A stretch of DNA of 6,313 nucleotides from Acidimicrobiales bacterium (GTDB taxonomy: Bacteria; Actinomycetota; Acidimicrobiia; Acidimicrobiales; Aldehydirespiratoraceae): the NCBI GenBank assembly GCA_021604885.1, contig BQJV01000202.1:1-6313 (forward strand), in the 5' to 3' direction. The notes below the pieces were generated by a model. The model ran no database searches. It worked only from the letters and a program-made list of their open reading frames with translations, and had not been told where the DNA came from. Both the position numbers and the translations under genes were made by a program. Shown piece by piece: positions 1-5,430 of this stretch (the stretch's first letter is position 1; each line of letters starts with the position of its first letter).

Positions 1-294
1 GATGCCGCTGATCGCGGCGTGGGCCGCGGACCGCAGACCGATCGCCACGGCCACCGCTTCGTCGTCGTCGAGCACCAGGGGTGGGAGATGGGAGCCGGCC
101 GCGAGCCGATAGCCCCCGTCGGCCCCCGGGGACGCATCGACGGGGTAGCCGAGGTCGCGCAGTCGGTCGACATCGCGTCGCACGGTACGTTCCGTCACCT
201 CGAGGCGCTCGGCGAGCTCCGAACCGCGCCACAATCGGTGCGTCTGGAGCAGCGAGAGCAGATGGAGCGCCCGTCCGGTTGGATCGTTTCGCAT
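1..294 (-). CDS. YafY/WYL-type HTH transcriptional regulator (N-terminal part, gene runs off left edge)
   Basis: The minus-strand frame opens with ATG at 294 and stays open to base 1, giving 98 residues with the C-terminus outside the window. Residues about 7-50 form a DeoR/HTH_11-type winged helix, with the recognition-helix stretch LEVTERTVRRDVDRLRDLGY, followed by the wing motif DGGYRLAAG. Residues 70-82 (LPPLVLDDDEAVA) match the linker that leads into the WYL ligand-sensing domain in YafY-like regulators. The WYL domain itself is not visible, so family membership rests on the HTH and linker. A GGAAA sequence at 304-308 on this strand is a plausible ribosome site. The gene is divergent from the DrrAB-like exporter genes, which suggests by inference that it regulates them and itself from the shared gap. 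Confidence 0.85.
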   Translation of the reverse strand, partial: MRNDPTGRALHLLSLLQTHRLWRGSELAERLEVTERTVRRDVDRLRDLGYPVDASPGADGGYRLAAGSHLPPLVLDDDEAVAVAIGLRSAAHAAISGI

Positions 295-310
295 GTTTCG
301 AGCTTTCCAC

Positions 311-349
311 ACAATACGGACCGATCCTGTCCGCAATGGCACCTAGGGT
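311..349. promoter_or_regulatory. Divergent promoter region with a dyad, candidate operator of the HTH regulator
   Basis: The 86-bp gap between the two divergent genes holds an inverted repeat, CGGAC at 317-321 and GTCCG at 329-333, with 7 bp between the arms. A TATTGT at 311-316 on the minus strand and a TAGGGT at 344-349 on the plus strand both fit the actinobacterial TAnnnT -10 form, and the dyad lies between them. No convincing -35 box is seen on either side. Binding by the adjacent regulator is inferred from position only. Confidence 0.45.
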
Positions 350-380
350 GCTCGCACCAACCCCCCACGAAGGACGACGA

Positions 381-1400
381 ATGCCTCTCGACAACGATCA
401 GCCGCCGCGGCATGGTCTCGCGATCTCGGCGCAGGGACTGAGCCGCACGTTCGACGCCAACGACGCGGTGCGAGGGCTCGACCTCGCCATCGCGCCCGGC
501 GAGATCTACGGCTTCCTCGGTCCGAACGGTGCCGGCAAGTCGACGACGGTGCGCATGCTCTGCACCCTGCTCGCGCCCACGTCGGGCACGGCCCACGTTG
601 CCGGCTACGACATCGTCGGCGACGCCCAGCAGGTGCGGCTCCGCATCGGCGCCGCGTTGCAGGAGATCTCCCTCGACCCGCGTCAGACCGGCACCGAGCT
701 CCTCCGGCTCCAGGGCCGGTTCTACGGTCTGAAGGGCTCCGTGATCGACGAGCGGATGCGCGCCCTCACGACCCTGGTCGACATCGGCGACGCGCTGGAC
801 CGGCGCATCGACACGTACTCGGGTGGTATGCGACGGCGCCTCGATCTCGCCGCCGCCCTCATCCACGAGCCCGAGGTGCTCTTCCTCGACGAGCCGACCA
901 CCGGGCTCGACCCGGCGAGCCGCGCCCGGGTGTGGGAGGAGGTCCGCACGCTCAACGAGCGCCTCGGCATGACGATCCTGCTGACGACGCAGTACCTCGA
1001 GGAGGCCGGCGAGCTGGCCCACCGGGTCGGCATCATCAACGAAGGCCGGCTCGTCGCCGAAGGCACGCCCGACGAACTCAAGCGCCAGGTCGGTCGCGAC
1101 ATCGTGATCGCGGAGATCGCGGGCGATGCCGGCGTCGCCCGCGACGCGCTGGTCCACATCGCGGGGGTCGACTCCATCGACGTCGACGGTGACGTCCTGC
1201 GCATCTCGACCGCCGACGGCGCCAAGACGATCGGGCCGGTCGCGATCGCGCTCGACACCGCCGGCATCGAGTTCGACGGGCTCAGCCTGCGTTCCACCTC
1301 GCTCGACGACGTCTTCCTCGAGCTGACCGGCACCGGCCTCCACGCCGACGCCCCCGACGCACACGTGAGTACCAACACCACCATGGAGGACGCCCGATGA
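381..1400 (+). CDS. DrrA-like ABC transporter ATP-binding protein
   Basis: This 339-residue protein is the nucleotide-binding subunit of an ABC-2 type exporter and would energise the permease encoded next to it. It shows Walker A GPNGAGKS at 47-54, the Q-loop glutamine at 94, the signature YSGGM at 146-150, Walker B VLFLDEP at 166-172 and the D-loop GLD at 175-177. The H-loop position carries Gln204 (TTQYLEEA) instead of His. This variant is usual in the daunorubicin-resistance DrrA family. The C-terminal part ends in LDDVFLELTG (309-318), also typical of DrrA. The open frame extends upstream to 81, but ATG 381 is preferred because GAAGGA lies 6 nt before it and homology begins after it. The stop overlaps the next start (ATGA), implying translational coupling. 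The substrate cannot be read from the sequence. Drug or lipid export is the family expectation. Confidence 0.93.
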   Translation: MPLDNDQPPRHGLAISAQGLSRTFDANDAVRGLDLAIAPGEIYGFLGPNGAGKSTTVRMLCTLLAPTSGTAHVAGYDIVGDAQQVRLRIGAALQEISLDPRQTGTELLRLQGRFYGLKGSVIDERMRALTTLVDIGDALDRRIDTYSGGMRRRLDLAAALIHEPEVLFLDEPTTGLDPASRARVWEEVRTLNERLGMTILLTTQYLEEAGELAHRVGIINEGRLVAEGTPDELKRQVGRDIVIAEIAGDAGVARDALVHIAGVDSIDVDGDVLRISTADGAKTIGPVAIALDTAGIEFDGLSLRSTSLDDVFLELTGTGLHADAPDAHVSTNTTMEDAR

Positions 1401-2209
1401 CCGCCACACGAGTCGCCGATCCCGTCGGCCAGACCCTCGCCGCGCCCAGCGGCTTCCTGCGCGACACGCTGACCGTCGCCGGTCGCGCACTGCGGGCCGT
1501 GCCTCGTGACCTCGAGGCGGTGGTGCCCCCGGTGCTCATCGCGATCTTCTTCTTCGTCGTGAACATCGCCACTTTCGAGCGGCTCACCGAGGCCGCGGCG
1601 GGCGGGTTCGACTACACGGCGTTCCAGATGCCGACGGCCATCCTGCTCGGCGTCACCGGCGTGTCACGAGCGCCCGCCGTCGTGCTCGACGTGCAGAACA
1701 AGTACCTCGACCGGATGCTGCTCACGCCGGTGCGGCGCACGTCGATCCTCGTCGGGCACATGCTCGCCGACGTCGCGGTCGCCGGGGCGCTCACGCTCCC
1801 GATCGTGGCTCTGGGATTCGCGCTCGGCGTGCGGTTCGAGACCGGGCTCGTCGGCTTCGTGGCGTACGTCGCGATCGTGGCGTTCTGGGCCCTGGCGTTC
1901 GCCGGCTTCGGCTACGCGATCGCCCTGAAGACGGGCAACCCCGCCGCGGTGAACTCGAGCTTCATGCTGTTCTTCCCGTTCCTGTTCCTCACGACGTCGT
2001 ACGTGCCACGCGATCAGCTGACCGGCTGGCTCGACACAGTCGCCGGATTGAATCCCGTGACCTACATCCTCGCCGGCATGCGTTCGCTGGGTCAGCAGGG
2101 CTGGGAGTGGCGCACGCTCGGCGAGGCGCTGCTCGCGATCGGCCTCGTCGCAACGCTCAGCATGTGGATGTGCTTCGCCGCCCTGCGCGGTCGCGTCAAC
2201 CAAAACTGA
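1397..2209 (+). CDS. DrrB-like ABC-2 type transporter permease
   Basis: This 270-residue integral membrane protein is the permease partner of the upstream ATPase. Hydrophobic segments lie at about 42-60, 76-97, 117-145, 151-178, 186-204 and 243-263, consistent with the six-helix ABC-2 fold. Residues 98-115 (LDVQNKYLDRMLLTPVRR) form the cytoplasmic coupling region typical of this family. Residues 200-231 contain the conserved pattern SYVPRDQL..W.......NPVTYILAGMRSL, which marks ABC-2/DrrB permeases. The start ATG overlaps the stop of the ATPase gene by 4 bp, and a GAGGA ribosome site at 1385-1389 lies inside the ATPase gene. A strong hairpin 14 bp after the stop suggests the operon ends here. 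The transported substrate is unknown. Confidence 0.92.
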   Translation: MTATRVADPVGQTLAAPSGFLRDTLTVAGRALRAVPRDLEAVVPPVLIAIFFFVVNIATFERLTEAAAGGFDYTAFQMPTAILLGVTGVSRAPAVVLDVQNKYLDRMLLTPVRRTSILVGHMLADVAVAGALTLPIVALGFALGVRFETGLVGFVAYVAIVAFWALAFAGFGYAIALKTGNPAAVNSSFMLFFPFLFLTTSYVPRDQLTGWLDTVAGLNPVTYILAGMRSLGQQGWEWRTLGEALLAIGLVATLSMWMCFAALRGRVNQN

Positions 2210-2222
2210 CGACCGGGCCGGC

Positions 2223-2252
2223 GGGTCCGGTTCGGTGGTTCGAACCGGACCC
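2223..2252 (+). terminator. Perfect 12-bp hairpin after the exporter operon, likely terminator
   Basis: The arm GGGTCCGGTTCG at 2223-2234 pairs perfectly with CGAACCGGACCC at 2241-2252 around a 6-nt loop. It begins 14 bp after the permease stop codon. No T-run follows, so it is not a classical intrinsic terminator. GC-rich actinobacteria often have terminators of this I-shaped kind, and an mRNA 3'-end stabiliser is the alternative. Confidence 0.6.
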
Positions 2253-2303
2253 AAGGTGGGCCGTGGCGGATGTGCGAGGGTTGTCGGGACTCGAGGAGAT
2301 CCC

Positions 2304-2654
2304 ATGGCCATCACGGGCGTTCACGCACTGCTCTACACCGCGGAGGCGGAGGCGCTCCGAGCCGTCCTCGGCGACGTCCTGGGTCTCGGCCATGTCGACG
2401 ATGGTCAGGACGAGGGTTGGCTCATCTTCCGGCTTCCGCCGGCCGAGGTCGGCGTGCATCCGGCCGACGCGCCATCACACGAGATCTCGCTGATGTGCGA
2501 CGACCTCGACGCGACGATCTCGGAGCTGCGCGACAAGGGCGTCGAGTTCCGCGGGGATCCGGTCGACCAGGGCTGGGGAGTCGTGATCTCGATGCTGCTG
2601 CCCGGCGGGGTGGAGATGCTCCTGTACGAGCCACGGCACAACACCGCCATCTGA
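2304..2654 (+). CDS. VOC (glyoxalase/bleomycin-resistance/dioxygenase fold) family protein
   Basis: This 116-residue protein has the size and pattern of a single VOC-superfamily domain made of two beta-alpha-beta-beta-beta modules. The first module covers about 1-52 (ending VGVHP). The second begins at HEISLMCDDLDATISELRDK (59-78) and runs through WGVVISMLLPGGVEMLLYEPR (91-111), which is the usual end of these domains. His7, His59 and Glu104 lie near positions where VOC enzymes place metal ligands, but the assignment is tentative. ATG 2304 is chosen over the longer frame from 2235 because GAGGAG lies 5 nt upstream and the fold begins at this Met. The gene follows the operon hairpin and appears independently transcribed. 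VOC proteins range from lyases to dioxygenases to antibiotic-binding proteins, so no substrate is proposed. Confidence 0.85.
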   Translation: MAITGVHALLYTAEAEALRAVLGDVLGLGHVDDGQDEGWLIFRLPPAEVGVHPADAPSHEISLMCDDLDATISELRDKGVEFRGDPVDQGWGVVISMLLPGGVEMLLYEPRHNTAI

Positions 2655-2691
2655 GAACCGACGTCACGACAAAATGCCCGAACGCGAAGAA

Positions 2692-2709
2692 TCCCGGCCG
2701 AAGCCGGGA
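2692..2709. terminator. TTCG-tetraloop hairpin between VOC gene and tRNA-Ser, probably bidirectional terminator
   Basis: On the minus strand TCCCGGC and GCCGGGA form a perfect 7-bp stem closed by a TTCG tetraloop, followed by ATTCTTCG. It starts 6 nt beyond the encoded CCA of the tRNA, the expected place for its terminator. On the plus strand the same hairpin lies 37 bp after the VOC stop. An outer GAAG (2686-2689)/CTTC (2712-2715) pairing extends the stem across a 2+2 internal loop. The T-run is weak. Confidence 0.65.
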
Positions 2710-2715
2710 CACTTC

Positions 2716-2805
2716 TGGCGGAAGGTATGGGATTCGAACCCATGGTGACCCGGAGGCCACAACGGCTTTCGAGGCCGCCCCATTCGTCCGCTCTGGCAAC
2801 CTTCC
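2716..2805 (-). tRNA. tRNA-Ser (anticodon CGA), CCA encoded
   Basis: The minus strand folds as a class II tRNA. The acceptor GGAAGGT (2799-2805) pairs with ACCTTCC (2720-2726), followed by discriminator G (2719), typical of tRNA-Ser, and a genomically encoded CCA (2716-2718). The anticodon stem CGGC/GCCG closes the loop CTCGAAA (2767-2773), giving anticodon CGA at 2769-2771, which reads the serine codon UCG. The T arm is ATGGG TTCGAAT CCCAT. The long variable arm has a 5-bp stem GTGGC/GTCAC with one G-T pair, as expected for serine. The product is 87 nt without CCA. Confidence 0.97.
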
Positions 2806-2812
2806 GCCGACG

Positions 2813-2839
2813 AGGTTACCGGCCCGAGCAGGGTGGCAA
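2813..2839 (-). promoter_or_regulatory. Probable promoter of tRNA-Ser
   Basis: Minus-strand TTGCCA (2834-2839) and TAACCT (2813-2818) resemble -35 and -10 boxes with a 15-bp spacer, slightly short. The -10 box ends 7 bp before the first base of the mature tRNA, so transcription would begin almost at its 5' end. The assignment rests on motif and position only. Confidence 0.45.
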
Positions 2840-2853
2840 CACCGATTCGGGGA

Positions 2854-3660
2854 TCAGGTGGCGAACAGCGGATCCGGACCGATGGGCGACAGGAACTCGT
2901 CGGCGAGATGCGTCAGGAAACGGCGGGCCGCGTGGATGCGTTCGGCGATGTCGCTGACCACGGGCGGGACGGCATCCGTGTCGCGGCGAGCTTCCTGGTA
3001 GGAGCGGGCGCCGACGAGTTCGAGCGCATCGAGCCCCGGGGTCGAGGAGCCGGGATCGCACAGCTCGAGGATCTCGTCGCTGTTCATGCCGAGCGCGGCG
3101 CCGACCTTCTCCGCCTTGTCCTGCGACAACACGCCCCCACCGATCGCGTCGGCGTGCACGCCGGCGATGTAGAGCGACAGGTCGCCGACGCGGCGCAGCA
3201 CGAGAATGCGCTCGCTCTCCGACACCGCGGCGAGCCAGTCGACGAGGTCCCACGGATCACATCCGCCCTCCGGAACCGGAGTGGCGGTCGGGTCCACCAT
3301 CGACGCCAGTAGCCGGGCCATGAAGAGGACCCGGCCGGGCGCGGCGACGAACTCCTGCACCGGTTCGACGTCGAACACCGGGAGCCGGGACCGGGGGCCG
3401 ACCCAGTCGTTCAGGTAGGTGCTCGCCAGCAGGTCGTCGGCGGCGACGCGGGCCATCACGGCGAACAGCACGAACGGGGCGGGCGCATCGGCGAGCGTCT
3501 CCGCGTCGAGCACGGACTCGACGAGCCGTGGTTCGGTCAGGAGGTCGTGGATGGCCCACGGCCGGCGGGCGAGCTCAGCGGCGAGATCGTCGGCGTTGCG
3601 ATCGCAGGCCGCGGCGAGGGAGGTGATCTCCGTCTCCGTGAGCCCGATCTGCGTGGCCAT
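2854..3660 (-). CDS. Hypothetical protein, helix-rich, family not recognised
   Basis: This 268-residue soluble protein has no signal peptide, no clear membrane segment and no catalytic motif I can name. The composition is rich in Ala, Leu, Asp and Val with few Lys, and most of it looks alpha-helical. Notable stretches are RRPWAIHDLLTEPRLVESVL (32-51), an N-terminal helical repeat-like region; APFVLFAVMARVAADDLL (61-78); and ERILVLRRVGDLSLYIAGVH (150-169). The last, with its regular codon use, argues for a real conserved gene. ATG 3660 is used as start. A GTG two codons upstream (3666) is equally possible and no clear Shine-Dalgarno precedes either. It lies between the dehalogenase and tRNA-Ser genes on the same strand. 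An imperfect palindrome at 3662-3677 abuts its start. Function is unknown and the neighbours do not suggest one. Confidence 0.8.
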   Translation of the reverse strand: MATQIGLTETEITSLAAACDRNADDLAAELARRPWAIHDLLTEPRLVESVLDAETLADAPAPFVLFAVMARVAADDLLASTYLNDWVGPRSRLPVFDVEPVQEFVAAPGRVLFMARLLASMVDPTATPVPEGGCDPWDLVDWLAAVSESERILVLRRVGDLSLYIAGVHADAIGGGVLSQDKAEKVGAALGMNSDEILELCDPGSSTPGLDALELVGARSYQEARRDTDAVPPVVSDIAERIHAARRFLTHLADEFLSPIGPDPLFAT

Positions 3661-3661
3661 A

Positions 3662-3677
3662 GACACCGATCGGCGTC
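3662..3677. repeat. Near-perfect 16-bp palindrome at the start of the hypothetical gene
   Basis: GACACCGATCGGCGTC has two 6-bp arms around GATC with one non-Watson-Crick position. In the minus-strand RNA that position is a G-U wobble, so the stem is complete. It ends one base before the ATG at 3660 and contains the alternative GTG start at 3666. It could be an operator or an RNA hairpin over the ribosome entry site. Confidence 0.4.
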
Positions 3678-3704
3678 CGCTCGCCCGTCATGAGGAGAAA
3701 GGTG

Positions 3705-3728
3705 GGACGGGACTCTGACCCCGGCGTC
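3705..3728. repeat. Diverged third copy (C) of the TCTGAC-core palindrome
   Basis: The plus-strand 18-mer GGACGGGACTCTGACCCC (3705-3722) matches the corresponding part of the copy at 5397-5426 at 14 of 18 positions, and of the minus-strand reading of 4770-4799 at 15 of 18. Its 18-bp match ends 6 bp beyond the dehalogenase stop codon (3729-3731). Pairing within it is poor, so it may be a decayed copy. Confidence 0.45.
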
Positions 3729-4775
3729 TCAACTCTGGGGGGTGGCGGCGATCCAGGCGGCGATGTCGGCGGCGAGCTCGGGGCCCACGTCCTCCTGGAT
3801 GAAGTGGCCGGCGTCGGGGTAGTCCTTGTGGGGCTGACCGGCGGCGCCCGCGATCTGCACGCGGGTGGCGTCACGGGTGGCCTGATCGCCGAAGATCGGG
3901 TCCTGCAAACCGAACATGCCGAGCACGGGGCGCGGGAACGCGTCGAGTGCGGCGCGAGCGGCCTCGTTGGTCGGCACGTCGCCGAGCGTGTTCACGAGCG
4001 ACGGGAACATCCGCGTACCGGCCATGAAGACGCGGCTCGGATACGGCGCGTCGTAGGCGGCGATCTCCTCGGCGGTGATGTCACGGCGGATCGAGGCCTC
4101 CATCACGACGGACGGCACGAAGTCCCGGCCGACCATCGCGTAGGCGATCCACTCGCCGAAGACGCTCATGCCGCCCTCGCCACCGTCGCCCCCGGTCACG
4201 AACGGGAAGGAAAGATCCTGGGGATCGTGCGTCTCGGGCTGGGGGAACGGAGCGAAGCCCTCGGGGACCACCGGCAGCTGGCCGTTGGCGACGACGACGC
4301 GGGCGAAGCGGTCCGGGTTGTTGCCGACACAACGGAGGCCGATCAGCGACCCCCAGTCCTGGACCACCGGCGTGATGGCGTCGAGACCGAGCACGTCCAT
4401 GAACGCTTCGATCCAGGCGACATGGTGCAGGAACCGGTAATCCGCCATCTGCACCGGCTTGTCCGACTTGCCGAAACCGATGTGGTCGGGGGCGATCACC
4501 CGCAGGCCGGCCTCGGCCAGCACCGGGATCATCCGGCGGTAGAGGTAGCTCCAGTCGGGCTGGCCGTGGAGGAGCAGCACCACCTCGCCGTCGGGGTCGC
4601 CGGCCTCGACATAGTGCATGCGCATGCCGTCGACCTCCGCGTAGTTGGGCGCCCACGGGAAGTCGGGAAGGCCGTCGAAGCACTCGTCGGGGGTGCGCAC
4701 GAACGGCCGCCCACTCGTGGTGCGGAGGATCTCGGCCTCGTCGGCGGAGACATCAGGCGGAAGCAGAATGGACAT
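3729..4775 (-). CDS. Haloalkane dehalogenase, subfamily I (DhlA/DhmA-like)
   Basis: This alpha/beta-hydrolase is expected to cleave carbon-halogen bonds hydrolytically, giving alcohol and halide in the cytoplasm. Numbering here is from ATG 4775 (348 residues). The strand-helix motif LLLHGQPDWSYLYRRMIP holds the oxyanion region HGQP (70-73). VVQDWGS gives the nucleophile Asp140 and the first halide-binding Trp141. A cap-domain Trp209 (FGEWIAYAMV) fits the second halide-binding Trp. The acid Asp292 (GLQDPIFG) follows the strand position used by subfamily I, and the base is His324 (DAGHFIQED). Epoxide hydrolases would show HDW and cap tyrosines instead. The segment from RTPDECFDGLPDFPWAPNY aligns with the N-terminus of known members, leaving about 25 extra residues. 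Possible starts are GTG 4787, ATG 4775 and GTG 4700, all with poor Shine-Dalgarno sites. The first two lie inside a palindromic repeat. The Q in HGQP replaces the more common HGEP. Confidence 0.9.
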   Translation of the reverse strand: MSILLPPDVSADEAEILRTTSGRPFVRTPDECFDGLPDFPWAPNYAEVDGMRMHYVEAGDPDGEVVLLLHGQPDWSYLYRRMIPVLAEAGLRVIAPDHIGFGKSDKPVQMADYRFLHHVAWIEAFMDVLGLDAITPVVQDWGSLIGLRCVGNNPDRFARVVVANGQLPVVPEGFAPFPQPETHDPQDLSFPFVTGGDGGEGGMSVFGEWIAYAMVGRDFVPSVVMEASIRRDITAEEIAAYDAPYPSRVFMAGTRMFPSLVNTLGDVPTNEAARAALDAFPRPVLGMFGLQDPIFGDQATRDATRVQIAGAAGQPHKDYPDAGHFIQEDVGPELAADIAAWIAATPQS

Positions 4776-4799
4776 GGGGTCAGACACCTGTCCATTCTC
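4765..4799. repeat. Imperfect palindrome, copy A, at the lipoprotein/dehalogenase junction
   Basis: AGAATGGACA (4765-4774) and TGTCCATTCT (4789-4798) pair perfectly over 10 bp. The inner part, GGGGTC/GACACC around one base, pairs imperfectly. Bases 4770-4799 match the minus-strand reading of 5397-5426 at 28 of 30 positions, so the two copies are inverted relative to each other. The repeat includes two bases of the lipoprotein stop codon at one end and both candidate starts of the dehalogenase (GTG 4787, ATG 4775) at the other. It is REP-like in form. No transposase is visible here. Confidence 0.8.
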
Positions 4800-5364
4800 A
4801 CCCGGGAACAGCGGAGATCATCACGTTGTCGTCGCGCCAGAGCGTGAGCACGCCGTCGGCGAGGTCGAAGCTGGCCGCGGCGCGGACCGCCCCGGGGATC
4901 GCGAGGTCCTGATCTGCGTACTCCGCGTCGCAGGCGATCTCGGTGCGGCTGAGCGCTTCGAAGTCGATGCCTTGGCCTTCGGGAGGACCGTCGTCGTCAT
5001 CCGGCACGTAGTACGCCCCCCACGTCGCGTATTCGCCTTCGGCGGTGTTGCAGCCGGTGTCGACCTGCACCATGGTGCCGTCGAACGTGATGGTCGGCGA
5101 ACCCGCGGGCGTCGCCTCGCCCGCCGCGCCGGCGAGCTGGAACGTCGTGATCGCCCAGGTGCCGATGAGCTCCGGGCCGCGATCGCCGGGCACGTCGCCG
5201 CTGCCATCGTCGCTGGAACTGTCGTCGCCGGAGCTGTCGTCAGTCTGCCCGCCGTCGTCGTCGGGGGGGTCGGCCGTGGAGCCGCTGTCGTCACCGCACG
5301 CCGTCGCCACGAGGCTGAGTCCGCCGGCGAGCAACACGACCCGAAGGAAGAGGTTGATCCGCAT
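4798..5364 (-). CDS. META-domain (HslJ-like) lipoprotein
   Basis: This 188-residue protein has an N-terminal lipoprotein signal: basic residues MRINLFLR, a hydrophobic core VVLLAGGLSLV, and a lipobox ending ATAC with Cys23 as the lipidated residue. Residues 24-62 are a low-complexity Asp/Ser/Gly linker. Residues about 65-185 fit the META domain: ELIGTWAITTF, then TITFDGTMVQVDTGCNTAEG with the conserved GCN (104-106), then LSRTEIACDAE with Cys145, and a closing DGVLTLWRDD. META proteins such as E. coli HslJ are linked to stress or novobiocin resistance, but no reaction is established. It would be anchored to the outer face of the membrane. There is no Shine-Dalgarno before ATG 5364. A TAGCGT 7 nt upstream suggests a leaderless transcript. 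Related palindromes flank the gene on both sides. The dehalogenase begins 10-22 bp after its stop. Confidence 0.85.
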   Translation of the reverse strand: MRINLFLRVVLLAGGLSLVATACGDDSGSTADPPDDDGGQTDDSSGDDSSSDDGSGDVPGDRGPELIGTWAITTFQLAGAAGEATPAGSPTITFDGTMVQVDTGCNTAEGEYATWGAYYVPDDDDGPPEGQGIDFEALSRTEIACDAEYADQDLAIPGAVRAAASFDLADGVLTLWRDDNVMISAVPG

Positions 5365-5371
5365 GCGTACG

Positions 5372-5377
5372 ACGCTA
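5372..5377 (-). promoter_or_regulatory. Candidate -10 box for a leaderless lipoprotein transcript
   Basis: Minus-strand TAGCGT fits the actinobacterial TAnnnT -10 form and ends 7 nt before the ATG at 5364. That spacing would place transcription start at or next to the A of the ATG. No TTGAC-like -35 is visible at 17-18 bp. The case is positional and would explain the missing Shine-Dalgarno. Confidence 0.4.
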
Positions 5378-5396
5378 GCCCGGGGTCGGCGTCCAG

Positions 5397-5426
5397 GAGA
5401 ATGGACAGGTGTCTGACACCGTGTCC
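5397..5426. repeat. Imperfect palindrome, copy B, between tadA and the lipoprotein gene
   Basis: The central arms GGTGTC (5408-5413) and GACACC (5415-5420) surround a single T. Outer arms GGACA (5403-5407) and TGTCC (5422-5426) continue the pairing after a 1-nt bulge. It begins 4 bp after the tadA stop codon and lies upstream of the lipoprotein gene, so it could act as a tadA terminator, although no T-run follows. It shares 28 of 30 bases with the inverted copy at 4770-4799. Confidence 0.8.
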
Positions 5427-5430
5427 AAAC

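Noticed and set aside
81..380. Upstream extension of the ATPase frame to 81
   Set aside because: The added 100 residues are Arg/Pro/Ala-rich, run antisense through the HTH regulator and have no ABC homology. ATG 381 has a Shine-Dalgarno at the right distance.
195..1490. Long minus-strand open frame (431 codons) opposite the DrrA-like gene
   Set aside because: Antisense to an ATPase with all ABC motifs. The translation is Arg/Asp/Glu-rich with no domain, and it also crosses the divergent promoter and the regulator's start.
2223..2252. GGTTCGAACC in the hairpin as a tRNA T-loop remnant or attachment site related to the tRNA-Ser 3' end
   Set aside because: Only GGTTCGAA is shared with the tRNA, the surrounding bases do not match, and the hairpin is fully explained as a perfect stem-loop after an operon.
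3690..4847. Long plus-strand open frame (385 codons) opposite the dehalogenase
   Set aside because: It is the antisense frame of a gene with clear catalytic motifs. Its translation is low-complexity, rich in His, Arg, Glu and Gly, and matches no family. High GC keeps such frames open.
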